From positions 1 through 64,000 of the forward strand of contig JADJNZ010000011.1 in NCBI GenBank assembly GCA_016714015.1: a stretch of 64,000 nt of DNA. The letters are read 5' to 3'. Below, in pieces: positions 55,229-62,410 of the stretch (the stretch's first letter is position 1; every line of letters starts with the position of its first letter). Position numbers and translations under genes: made by a program. The DNA is from Gemmatimonadota bacterium (GTDB taxonomy: Bacteria; Gemmatimonadota; Gemmatimonadetes; Gemmatimonadales; Gemmatimonadaceae). Below the pieces are notes generated by a model that ran no database searches, was not told the origin of the DNA, and was given only the letters and a program-made list of their open reading frames with translations.

Positions 55229-56662
55229 CTACCGCAGCTCGAGCAGCGTCTGCGACATCCGGTCCGCCGTGGAGATCAGCTTGGCGGCCGCCGCATAGGT
55301 CTGCTGGAACTTGATGAGCCGCACGAGTTCCTCGTCGACCGAGACGCCGGACACCGACTGCCGTCGCGTGTCGGACTGCGTCGCGATCGCGTCATCGACC
55401 TCGGCGCGGTCGGTCACGCTGCGCGTCGAGAAGGCGATGCCGGTGGCGATGCGCTGGAGGAAGGTCCCGGCCGACTCGGTGACGCGCGGAGACCCGTCCG
55501 GATTGGTGAAGCCGATGGTCGCCGTGCGGAGGCCCGAGATGCCGAGCGCGACACTGCCGTCGCCGGGGCCCGTGGCCGTCGCGGCGGAGGCGGCGATGGC
55601 GCTGGACGACGCGGCGATGGCGCTGTCGAGCCGGATGCCGCGCGCCGTGCGCAACGGATCGGTCTCGGACGTGGCCATCGGATCGCTGGCGAAGAAGTCG
55701 CCCGCGGGGGTCGCGACCGGCGGGGTCCCCGACCAGGTGACACCGGTGCGGTGGAGCGCGTTCACCCCGTCGACGATGCCGCGGGTGAGCGTGTCGAGTT
55801 CGGAGGTGAGCGCCGGGATGTCGATGACGGACAGCTGGCGCAGCGCGCCGAGTTCGCCGCCGATCTGCACCGGCCGCGTGGGCAGGCTCGCGCGCGTCAC
55901 CTCGGTGATGCCGTTGACCGTGCTCGTGGTGAGCGGCCGGACCTGCGACCCGTCCACCAGCGAGAGGCCGTTGAGGAGGACGCCGACCGAGCCGTCCGCA
56001 GACTCCAGCACCTCCGCACCGGTGAGCTGCACGAGCCGATCGAGCTTGAGGTCGCGCTGGTCCCGGAGCGTGTTGGCGCTCTGGCCACCCGATTCCGCGG
56101 CGACGATCTCCTGGTTGAGGTCGGCGATCGCGGTCGCGATCTCGTTGACCTCGTCCACCGCGGACTCGAGGCGCTGCCGCGTCTCGACCTGCAGCTCGTC
56201 GAGCCGCTGCGCGGAGCGATTCAGCTGCTGCGCGACCTTCGCGCCCGACTCCTGCACCGCGCCCTGCACGCCGCTCGCCGACGGCCGGGCCGCGAAGTCG
56301 CTCCACGCGCCATAGAACGCGTCGAGCGCGGCGCTCAGGCCCGTGTCGCTCGGCTCGCCGATGATCGTCTCCATGCGCGCGAGCGCCTCGGAGCGGACGC
56401 GTCCGCCCGAGGCATCCGCGGAGGCGCGGCGGAAGCTCGCGTCGAGGAACTGGTCGCGCGCGCGCGACGTGCCGGTGATGCGCACGCCGGCGCCGAACTC
56501 GCCCTGCACGAAGCGGGTCGGGAGCTCGGCGGCCGTATCGACGCGCTGCCGCGAGTAGCCCTCGGTCTGCGCGTTGGCGACGTTGTTCGAGGTCACCTCG
56601 ACCGCGCGCTGCGCGGTGAGGAGACCGGATCGGGCGGTGTTGAGGATCGAGCTCAATGACAT
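55229..56662 (-). CDS. flgK: Flagellar hook-associated protein FlgK (HAP1)
   Basis: This 477-aa junction protein joins hook and filament. The N-terminal rod-like signature is SILNTARSGLLTAQRAVEVTSNNVANAQTEGYSRQ, a coiled coil follows at about 130-200, and the C-terminal helix is DEELVRLIKFQQTYAAAAKLIST. Length is typical. It is read with flgN upstream (4-base gap) and csrA downstream. flgL, its usual partner, is not adjacent. Confidence 0.93.
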   Translation of the reverse strand: MSLSSILNTARSGLLTAQRAVEVTSNNVANAQTEGYSRQRVDTAAELPTRFVQGEFGAGVRITGTSRARDQFLDASFRRASADASGGRVRSEALARMETIIGEPSDTGLSAALDAFYGAWSDFAARPSASGVQGAVQESGAKVAQQLNRSAQRLDELQVETRQRLESAVDEVNEIATAIADLNQEIVAAESGGQSANTLRDQRDLKLDRLVQLTGAEVLESADGSVGVLLNGLSLVDGSQVRPLTTSTVNGITEVTRASLPTRPVQIGGELGALRQLSVIDIPALTSELDTLTRGIVDGVNALHRTGVTWSGTPPVATPAGDFFASDPMATSETDPLRTARGIRLDSAIAASSSAIAASAATATGPGDGSVALGISGLRTATIGFTNPDGSPRVTESAGTFLQRIATGIAFSTRSVTDRAEVDDAIATQSDTRRQSVSGVSVDEELVRLIKFQQTYAAAAKLISTADRMSQTLLELR

Positions 56663-56666
56663 GGGA

Positions 56667-57206
56667 TCACCCCCTCAGGTCCATGAGACGACCGCCACCA
56701 CCGCCGGCCGCCATCGCGGCGCGGCTGGGGGCCGGGTAGGACTGCGGTGCGGTCGCCTGCGCGCCGGTGAGGATCCGGAAGAAGGCATCGCCCGACGACA
56801 TCGCCGCCTGGAGCAGCCGCCGGTTCTGGTCGACCGCCGCGACGAGCCGCTTGGCCGAGGCGCGGAGGTCGGCACTCGCGGACCGCTCCGCCTCGGACAG
56901 CATCTCCCCCCAAGCGTTCTCGAGGTCCTCGAGCCGCCCGTCGCCGCCGCCGCAGGCGACGATCACGACGCTCCGGCGCTGGCTACGCGCCTCGCGGTAC
57001 GCCCCGAGCAGCCGGTGCGCGGCGAAGACCGAGTCGTTGACCGCCTCGATGTCGTCACGCGAGACCGCGCCGCGCTGGCGCTCGAGGGTCGCGACGAGGT
57101 CCTCGAGCACGGCGTGCTCATCGCGCAGCGCGCGCAGCAGATGCCCGGGGGAGAGGGCCGCGGCGGATCCGGCGGGCAAGGGCATCTGAACGGTGGAGGA
57201 GGACAT
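56667..57206 (-). CDS. flgN: FlgN-family flagellar export chaperone
   Basis: This 179-aa helical protein has long charged helices (LLRALRDEHAVLEDLVATLERQRGAVSR, NDSVFAAHRLLGAYREAR, SADLRASAKRLVAAVDQNRRLLQAAM), the FlgN pattern, and ends with a Gly-rich tail LMDLRG. It guards FlgK (and FlgL) before export. Immediate placement before flgK supports the call; sequence alone would be weaker. Confidence 0.75.
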   Translation of the reverse strand: MSSSTVQMPLPAGSAAALSPGHLLRALRDEHAVLEDLVATLERQRGAVSRDDIEAVNDSVFAAHRLLGAYREARSQRRSVVIVACGGGDGRLEDLENAWGEMLSEAERSASADLRASAKRLVAAVDQNRRLLQAAMSSGDAFFRILTGAQATAPQSYPAPSRAAMAAGGGGGRLMDLRG

Positions 57207-57224
57207 GGCTGGGCGCGAGAAGGG

Positions 57225-57563
57225 CTATCGGTCAGTATCGGCCGATGGGCCGAGACGTTCACGAAGGGCGTCGAAGAGTGACACGGAGAGATCGCGGGGC
57301 CCGCCGTCCTGCACGGCCACCTGCTCGGCGATCCGCTGGTCGAGCATGGAGCCGAAGAGGTCCTCCCCGGGGCCGCGCTCGAGGAACCCGTCCGTGGGGA
57401 CGGAGGCGCGCATCGCCTGGAAGAGCTGCTGGACGAAGAGGCCCTCGAGCGCCTCGGCGGACTTCTTCAGGGCCGCTTCGTCCCGGTCGCGGCGCGTCTG
57501 GGCCCCGACGGACGCGTTGGTGGCGCGCGCGGTGGCGTCAGGACGGATGGTGGGGAAGTTCAT
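57225..57563 (-). CDS. flgJ: Rod-binding protein (FlgJ N-terminal domain only)
   Basis: This 112-aa protein has the rod-binding domain KKSAEALEGLFVQQLFQAMRASV and the FGSMLDQRIAEQVA motif. The muramidase domain of enterobacterial FlgJ is absent, as in most bacteria, so peptidoglycan cutting must be supplied elsewhere. It overlaps flgI by ATGA and helps rod assembly in the periplasm. Confidence 0.88.
   Translation of the reverse strand: MNFPTIRPDATARATNASVGAQTRRDRDEAALKKSAEALEGLFVQQLFQAMRASVPTDGFLERGPGEDLFGSMLDQRIAEQVAVQDGGPRDLSVSLFDALRERLGPSADTDR
57235..57261 (-). promoter_or_regulatory. Putative sigma-28 promoter of flgN-flgK-csrA, inside the end of flgJ
   Basis: On the minus strand TGAACGTC, 11 bases and GCCGATAC; the -10 part and adjacent bases (12 identical bases, TCAGTATCGGCC on the plus strand) match the site before motA. 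The transcript would start about 22 bases before the flgN ATG. The -35 match is modest (4 of 8). Confidence 0.45.
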
Positions 57564-58672
57564 CGGACCACGACCTCGACGGGGAGCGCGCCGACCTGCC
57601 GGAGCGCGAGGAGGATGGCCGCGACGTCGCTGGGTTGTGCGTCGACGGCGCGGAGGGCGGCGGTGACCTCGAGGACCGAGGTGCCGACCGGGAGGCGGAG
57701 CGAGATGCCACCGTCGGCGAGCGCGGCGGACGAGTCGCGCGGGGCGGCGGGGGTCGCGCTCGGCCCGGTGATGGAGAGGAGGACGCGGCCCTGGCGCACG
57801 ACGGCGGCGCCCACGGCGGCGTCGCCGCCGGCGACGACGAGGCCGCTGCGCGCGTCGAGGAAGACGGCGTTCCGTTGCGACGGACGGACACGGAGGTCGA
57901 GCACCTTGCCGATCGCCTCGGCCTTCTCGTCGGTGGTGCCGGTGAGCGTGAGCGCGATCGCGCCCGGATCCTCGACCTTCGCCTTGCCTTCACCGAGCGC
58001 CGCGTTGATCGCCGTGGCGATGCGCTGCGCGGTGGAGAGGTCGGGCTCCTTGAGCCAGAGCTTGCTCGCGAGTTCGACGGTGGGCCGCGGGAGGTCCTGC
58101 TCGAGGACACCGCCGTCGGGGATCGCGGCATGGTTCACGGGCGAGGCGGAGCGGGCGCGCCACCGGACGTTCACGGCGCCATCGGCGGCCGAGGCATCGT
58201 CGATCACGAGGGAGCCCTGCGCCGTCGCGTAGGCCGGCCCGCCGGGGCCGGCGACGAGCGGCGTCACCCAGAGCACGCCGCCGCGGAGCGAGCGCGCGTC
58301 CCCGAGCGCGGCGACGTGCGTGATGAAGCGGCCGCCCGGACGGAGGTAGGGCGAGACCTCGGCGGTGACGAGCACCGCCGCGACGTTCGCCGTGCGCAGC
58401 ATCTCCGGCGGGACGGTGAGGTCGAAGCGCCGCAGGAGGTTCACCACCGCCTGGACGGTCATGCCGCCATCGCGCGTGGTCATCGAGCGGTCGCCGGTGC
58501 CATCGAGCCCGACGACGAGGCCGTAGCCGACGAGGCGCTGCGGGACCGCCGAACCCTCGATGGTGAGGTCGGCGATGCGCGGCTCCTGCGCGCGGAGCGA
58601 CCCGCCCGTGGTCGCGACGAGCGTCGCGAGGAGGAGGGCGTGCCAGAGCACGGTGCCGCCGCGGGTCCTCAT
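57560..58672 (-). CDS. flgI: Flagellar P-ring protein FlgI
   Basis: This 370-aa protein has a signal peptide (LLLATLVATTGGSLRA) and the FlgI signature RIADLTIEGSAVPQRLVGYGLVVGLDGTGD, then NVAAVLVTAEVSPYLRPG and TVTPLVAGPGG-like loops. It forms the periplasmic bushing around the rod. Length is normal (360-380). It overlaps flgH by four bases (ATGA) upstream. Confidence 0.95.
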   Translation of the reverse strand: MRTRGGTVLWHALLLATLVATTGGSLRAQEPRIADLTIEGSAVPQRLVGYGLVVGLDGTGDRSMTTRDGGMTVQAVVNLLRRFDLTVPPEMLRTANVAAVLVTAEVSPYLRPGGRFITHVAALGDARSLRGGVLWVTPLVAGPGGPAYATAQGSLVIDDASAADGAVNVRWRARSASPVNHAAIPDGGVLEQDLPRPTVELASKLWLKEPDLSTAQRIATAINAALGEGKAKVEDPGAIALTLTGTTDEKAEAIGKVLDLRVRPSQRNAVFLDARSGLVVAGGDAAVGAAVVRQGRVLLSITGPSATPAAPRDSSAALADGGISLRLPVGTSVLEVTAALRAVDAQPSDVAAILLALRQVGALPVEVVVR

Positions 58673-59298
58673 GGCCAGACCAGCCCGAGGATGCGCCCGA
58701 TGATGCCACCGCGCGTCTTCCCGAGCCGCCCCTTCTGCTTGACGGTGATCTTGGCGTCGGCGAGACGATCGCCATCCGCCTGGTTGTCGATCGTGACATC
58801 CTGCGCCCGGAGGACGCCTTCGACGGTGACCTCCTGCTGGTTCTTGTCCACGTTGACGGAGCGCGTGCCCTTCACGGTGTAGGTACCGTCGGGCTGGCGC
58901 GCGACGACGCGGACCGCCACGGTCGTGCGGAGCGCCGAGGCGCGGCTCATGTCACCGGTCTGGTCGGAGCTGGCGCGCCGGCTGTCGCCGAAGCTGCCGG
59001 AGATCGGCGCGGCGCCGCCCGGCGGGGCGAGTGCCACGCCCATGTCGCGCTGGGTGTTGTCGCGCCCGGTCTGCGTTCGACGCGCCGAGGCGAGGACGGC
59101 CTCGTCGACGTAGAGCGTGATCACGTCGCCCACCGCGAGGGTGCGCGAGTCGGCGAGCCAGCTCGTCGGGGCGGCCCGCGGTGCCGGGGCGGCCGCGGTC
59201 GTCGCGGCCGGGGCGGGGGCTTGCGCCTCGCCGGACGCGGCGAGCGCGATGAGCAGCAGCGCGACGGCGCTGCCATGGAGGCGAAGGGGAGTGATCAT
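58669..59298 (-). CDS. flgH: Flagellar L-ring protein FlgH
   Basis: This 209-aa protein has a signal peptide (HGSAVALLLIALAASGEA) and conserved blocks GDVITLYVDEAVLASA, GTYTVKGTRSVNVDKNQQEVTVEGVLRAQDV and ADAKITVKQKG. It makes the outer-membrane ring. FlgH is normally a lipoprotein, but no Cys follows the signal segment here. Overlaps flgG and flgI by ATGA. Confidence 0.92.
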   Translation of the reverse strand: MITPLRLHGSAVALLLIALAASGEAQAPAPAATTAAAPAPRAAPTSWLADSRTLAVGDVITLYVDEAVLASARRTQTGRDNTQRDMGVALAPPGGAAPISGSFGDSRRASSDQTGDMSRASALRTTVAVRVVARQPDGTYTVKGTRSVNVDKNQQEVTVEGVLRAQDVTIDNQADGDRLADAKITVKQKGRLGKTRGGIIGRILGLVWP

Positions 59299-60080
59299 CG
59301 GATGAGTTGGGTCGCGACCTCGGACATCTCGTCCGCGGCCTTGACCGACTTGGAGTTGATCTCGTAGGCGCGCTGCGCCGCGATCATCTCGACCATCTCG
59401 GTGACGATCTCGACGTTGCTGGACTCGAGGTAGCCCTGCACGATGCGGCCGAAGCCCTCGTCCTCCGGCATGCCCTCGAGGGGCACGCCGCTCGCCGGCG
59501 TCTCGGTGTAGAGGTTCTCGCCGAGGGCCATGAGGCCGGAGGGATTGGGGAAGCGATGGAGCGAGATCTGGCCGAGCTGCACGAGCTCGCCGTTGCCGCG
59601 GAGGGCGCTCACGATGCCGGTGCGGCTGATGCTGATCTGGCCGGCACCGGCGGGGATGGAGATGCCCGGTTCGATGGCGAGGCCGGCCTTGGTGACGAGC
59701 GTGCCCTGGTCGGAGACGTCGAACCCGCCGTCGCGCGTGTAGGCGCGGCCGCCGCTCGGGAGGCGCACGGCGAACAAGCCTTCGCCCTCGACGGCGACGT
59801 CGAGCTCGCGCTGCGTGTTCTCGAGCGTGCCCTGCGCATTGGCGCGGTTGACGGCGGCGAGGCGCACACCGCGTCCGACCTGGATCGCGCCGAGGGTGTC
59901 GGCGCCGGAGGTGCCGACGACCTGCACCTCGCGCATCGACTGATAGAGCAGGTCCTCGAACGAGGCGCGGCTCCGCTTGAAGGCGGTGGTGTTGACGTTG
60001 GCGAGGTTGTTGGCGATCACCTCGGTGCGCGTCTGCTGGGCGGCCATCCCGGTGGCGGCGATACGAAGGGCGGGGATCAT
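59295..60080 (-). CDS. flgG: Flagellar distal rod protein FlgG
   Basis: This 261-aa protein has the N-terminal rod signature ALRIAATGMAAQQTRTEVIANNLANVNTTAFKRSRASFEDLLYQ, the middle beta domain (AYTRDGGFDVSDQGTLVTKAG) and the C-terminal GRIVQGYLESSNVEIVTEMVEMIAAQRAYEINSKSV. Length and motifs are those of the distal rod FlgG. It is 31 bases downstream of the flgF gene. Confidence 0.95.
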   Translation of the reverse strand: MIPALRIAATGMAAQQTRTEVIANNLANVNTTAFKRSRASFEDLLYQSMREVQVVGTSGADTLGAIQVGRGVRLAAVNRANAQGTLENTQRELDVAVEGEGLFAVRLPSGGRAYTRDGGFDVSDQGTLVTKAGLAIEPGISIPAGAGQISISRTGIVSALRGNGELVQLGQISLHRFPNPSGLMALGENLYTETPASGVPLEGMPEDEGFGRIVQGYLESSNVEIVTEMVEMIAAQRAYEINSKSVKAADEMSEVATQLIR

Positions 60081-60111
60081 GGCAGTGTGGGCTGGGGACG
60101 GTTCGAAGGGA

Positions 60112-60822
60112 TCAGACGGGCTTGCCGAGCTGGCTCGCGGCGGTCTCGCGCGATTCGTCGAGCACGCGGATGGCGCGCTCGAGCAGCGCGTGGTGCCGCT
60201 GGATGTCGAGCATGTCGACCATGGTGGAGACCGGATTCACGTTGCTCTCCTCCACCGCCCCCTGGCGCAGCGTGCGGTCGGCGAGCTGCACCGTCGCGCG
60301 ATCACGCGTGGGGACGAACGTGCCCTGCGGCTCGCGCTCGAGCCCGCTCGCCCCGGTGCCGGGGCGTTCGACGCGGAGCCGGTCGACCGCGATGTCGTCG
60401 ACGATGACGAGGCCGTTCTGCTGGATGGAGAGCTTCTGGTAGGCCGCGGGGAGCGTGATGGGGCCGCGCTCGCCGAGGAGCGGCGCGCCGCCCAGGGTGA
60501 GCCGGTTGCCCGGATCGACGGTGAGGCTGCCGCCGCGCACCCAGCGCTCGTTGCGCGGCGTGTCGACGACGAGGAAGCCCTCGCCGGAGAAGGCGAGGTC
60601 GAGCGGGGCCTCCGTCTCGCGCAGCACGCCCTGGCGCACGTCGGTCCGCGTGGCGATGGTCGGCGCGCCCTGCGTCGCATCGAGGAGATGCGCGAAGGAG
60701 CGTTCCGCCTTGAAGCCGTCGGTGGAGACGTTGGCGAGGTTGTTCGCGACCACCTGCAGGCGGCGTTCCGCGGAGCGGAGCGCCGAGCTGGCGATGCCGA
60801 GGCCGGAGACCGGGGCGGTCAC
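60112..60822 (-). CDS. flgF: Flagellar proximal rod protein (FlgF)
   Basis: This 236-aa FlgG-like protein has the N-terminal SALRSAERRLQVVANNLANVSTDGFKAERSF and C-terminal AVEESNVNPVSTMVDMLDIQRHHALLERAI. The shorter middle domain and its place before flgG support FlgF. GTG 60822 is chosen because it gives the normal N-terminus and overlaps the fliA stop (60819). Confidence 0.88.
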   Translation of the reverse strand: MTAPVSGLGIASSALRSAERRLQVVANNLANVSTDGFKAERSFAHLLDATQGAPTIATRTDVRQGVLRETEAPLDLAFSGEGFLVVDTPRNERWVRGGSLTVDPGNRLTLGGAPLLGERGPITLPAAYQKLSIQQNGLVIVDDIAVDRLRVERPGTGASGLEREPQGTFVPTRDRATVQLADRTLRQGAVEESNVNPVSTMVDMLDIQRHHALLERAIRVLDESRETAASQLGKPV

Positions 60823-61715
60823 GGGGCGACCTGGCGATAGCCGTTGGCGGGGGTCATCACGCGCCGGGCGCCGGAGGCGCGTGCGGCGGACTTGGCGCCG
60901 CCGATCGTGAGCGTGTCCGGGCCGGAGACGGCCTCGGTCGAGGTCGGCGTCGCCTTCGGCATCGTCTCGCGCAACGGCGACATCACCGTGCGGAGGCGCG
61001 AGATGGCGCGCGACCGGATCTGCGAGACGCGCGACTCCGTGAGCCCGAGCACCGAGGCGATCTGGTGCATCTTGAGCTCCTCGTAGTAGTAGAGCGCGAG
61101 CACGGTGCGCTCCTGCTCCTTGAGCTGCCCGAGCGCGCTGCGGAGCTTGTCCTGCTCGGCCTCGGCGGTGAGGACGTCCTCGATGGTGGGGGCGTCGTCG
61201 TGCAACGACGACTCCCATTCGGTGTACGGCGCGTCGGAGTCGTCCTTCGCGGAGCGTTCGAGCGGGACGCGGACGCCGGTCTCCAGGTCGGCCTCCCAGC
61301 GCCAGAGCGTGAGCTTGTCGATGCCGAGCTGCTCGGAGAGTTCGGTGTCATCCGGCTGGCGGCCGAGCTTCGCGTGCAGCGCATCGCGCGCCGCGGCGAT
61401 GTCGCGGGCCCGGCGCCGGATGGAGCGCGGGACGTTGTCGAGGCGACGGAGCTCGTCGAGGATCGAGCCGCGGATGCGGGGCACCGCGAGCGTGCTGAAC
61501 GCGAGGCCGCGCGACGGGTCGAAGGTCTCGATCGCCTGGATGAGGCCCAGCGTGCCCGCGCTCACGAGCTCGTCGATGTCCATCTCCGTGGAGAGGGAGC
61601 GCGCGAGCTGCTGCGCCACGTGGTGGACGAGGCTCAGGTGCTCGCGGATGAGGGCATCGCGGGCGGAGAGATCACCGGCGGCGAGCGCGGTCCAGAGGCT
61701 GGTTGACGGGGTCAT
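60819..61715 (-). CDS. fliA: Flagellar sigma factor FliA (sigma-28)
   Basis: This 298-aa sigma-70-family factor has region 2 (LVHHVAQQLARS, LVSAGTLGLIQAIETFDPSRGLAFSTLAVPRIRGSILDELR), region 3 (LGRQPDDTELSEQLGI) and region 4 (QEERTVLALYYYEELKMHQIASVLGLTESRVSQIRSRAI-like). About 40 extra C-terminal residues are not conserved. It should transcribe late flagellar genes, including those with the sites at 54440 and 57235. The anti-sigma FlgM is not in the window. Overlaps both neighbours by ATGA. Confidence 0.94.
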   Translation of the reverse strand: MTPSTSLWTALAAGDLSARDALIREHLSLVHHVAQQLARSLSTEMDIDELVSAGTLGLIQAIETFDPSRGLAFSTLAVPRIRGSILDELRRLDNVPRSIRRRARDIAAARDALHAKLGRQPDDTELSEQLGIDKLTLWRWEADLETGVRVPLERSAKDDSDAPYTEWESSLHDDAPTIEDVLTAEAEQDKLRSALGQLKEQERTVLALYYYEELKMHQIASVLGLTESRVSQIRSRAISRLRTVMSPLRETMPKATPTSTEAVSGPDTLTIGGAKSAARASGARRVMTPANGYRQVAP

Positions 61716-62410
61716 GCGAGGGCTCCGGTTGAATCGGACGTGGGGGCGAGGGCGGACCAGAGGGCGCCGGCGGCCGTGGTGAGGGCCGTATCGGCGACGG
61801 CCTCGGCGAGTGGGATCCCGGCCCCCAGCGCGATGGGCAGCGTGGGGTCGAGCGGAATCGGGGGTGCGACGTGCAACGGATGCCCGAGCCAGCGCTCGGC
61901 GGCATCGGACAACGCGGCGACATCGGCGTCGCCGCAGGCGGAGACGGACGCCGCGCATTGCGGGCGGCGTCCGAGGATGAGCTTGAGCACCGCGAAGGCC
62001 GCGGCATGCGAGGCCGCGCCGGCCGGCGCCAGCACCACCGCCTGCGTCGGCGAGGTGTGCGCGGCGAGCTCGTCGATCGAATCGAGCAGGACCTGCGCGC
62101 GCGGCGACGGGATGCTGATGATCACGTCGGCGGAGAAGAACTGCGGCATGCTGCTGCTGACGTGGATGTCGCGGTCGACGCGCACCGGCGCGGCCTCGGC
62201 CACCGGGGTGGCGACGCCGAAGAGCGCGGCCACGCGCTGCGCGCGCGCGGCCGGTCCGACCAGCAGCACGCGGGCCCCGGAGGCCTGCGCGGCGCGCGCG
62301 AGGAGGGCGGCCGTCACCGTCGTCCCCACTCCGTTCTCGCCGGCGGCGACGAGGACACCCCGGGGCCCGCGCGGCGCGCGGCGCGACGCGAACGACTCAC
62401 GCGGCTGCAC
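61712..62410 (-). CDS. Degenerate FlhG/MinD-like protein
   Basis: This 232-aa protein occupies the flhG position between flhA and fliA. It has the first part of a MinD/ParA fold (GVLVAAGENGVGTTVTAALLARAAQASGARVLLVG) but the deviant Walker A, normally KGGVGKT, reads ENGVGTT, lacking both signature lysines. A later strand (ADVIISIPS) and a NRxx-like loop (VVLAPAGAAS) are recognisable. ATP binding is doubtful. It overlaps the flhA stop by 14 bases. flhF is missing between flhA and this gene. Confidence 0.6.
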   Translation of the reverse strand: MQPRESFASRRAPRGPRGVLVAAGENGVGTTVTAALLARAAQASGARVLLVGPAARAQRVAALFGVATPVAEAAPVRVDRDIHVSSSMPQFFSADVIISIPSPRAQVLLDSIDELAAHTSPTQAVVLAPAGAASHAAAFAVLKLILGRRPQCAASVSACGDADVAALSDAAERWLGHPLHVAPPIPLDPTLPIALGAGIPLAEAVADTALTTAAGALWSALAPTSDSTGALA

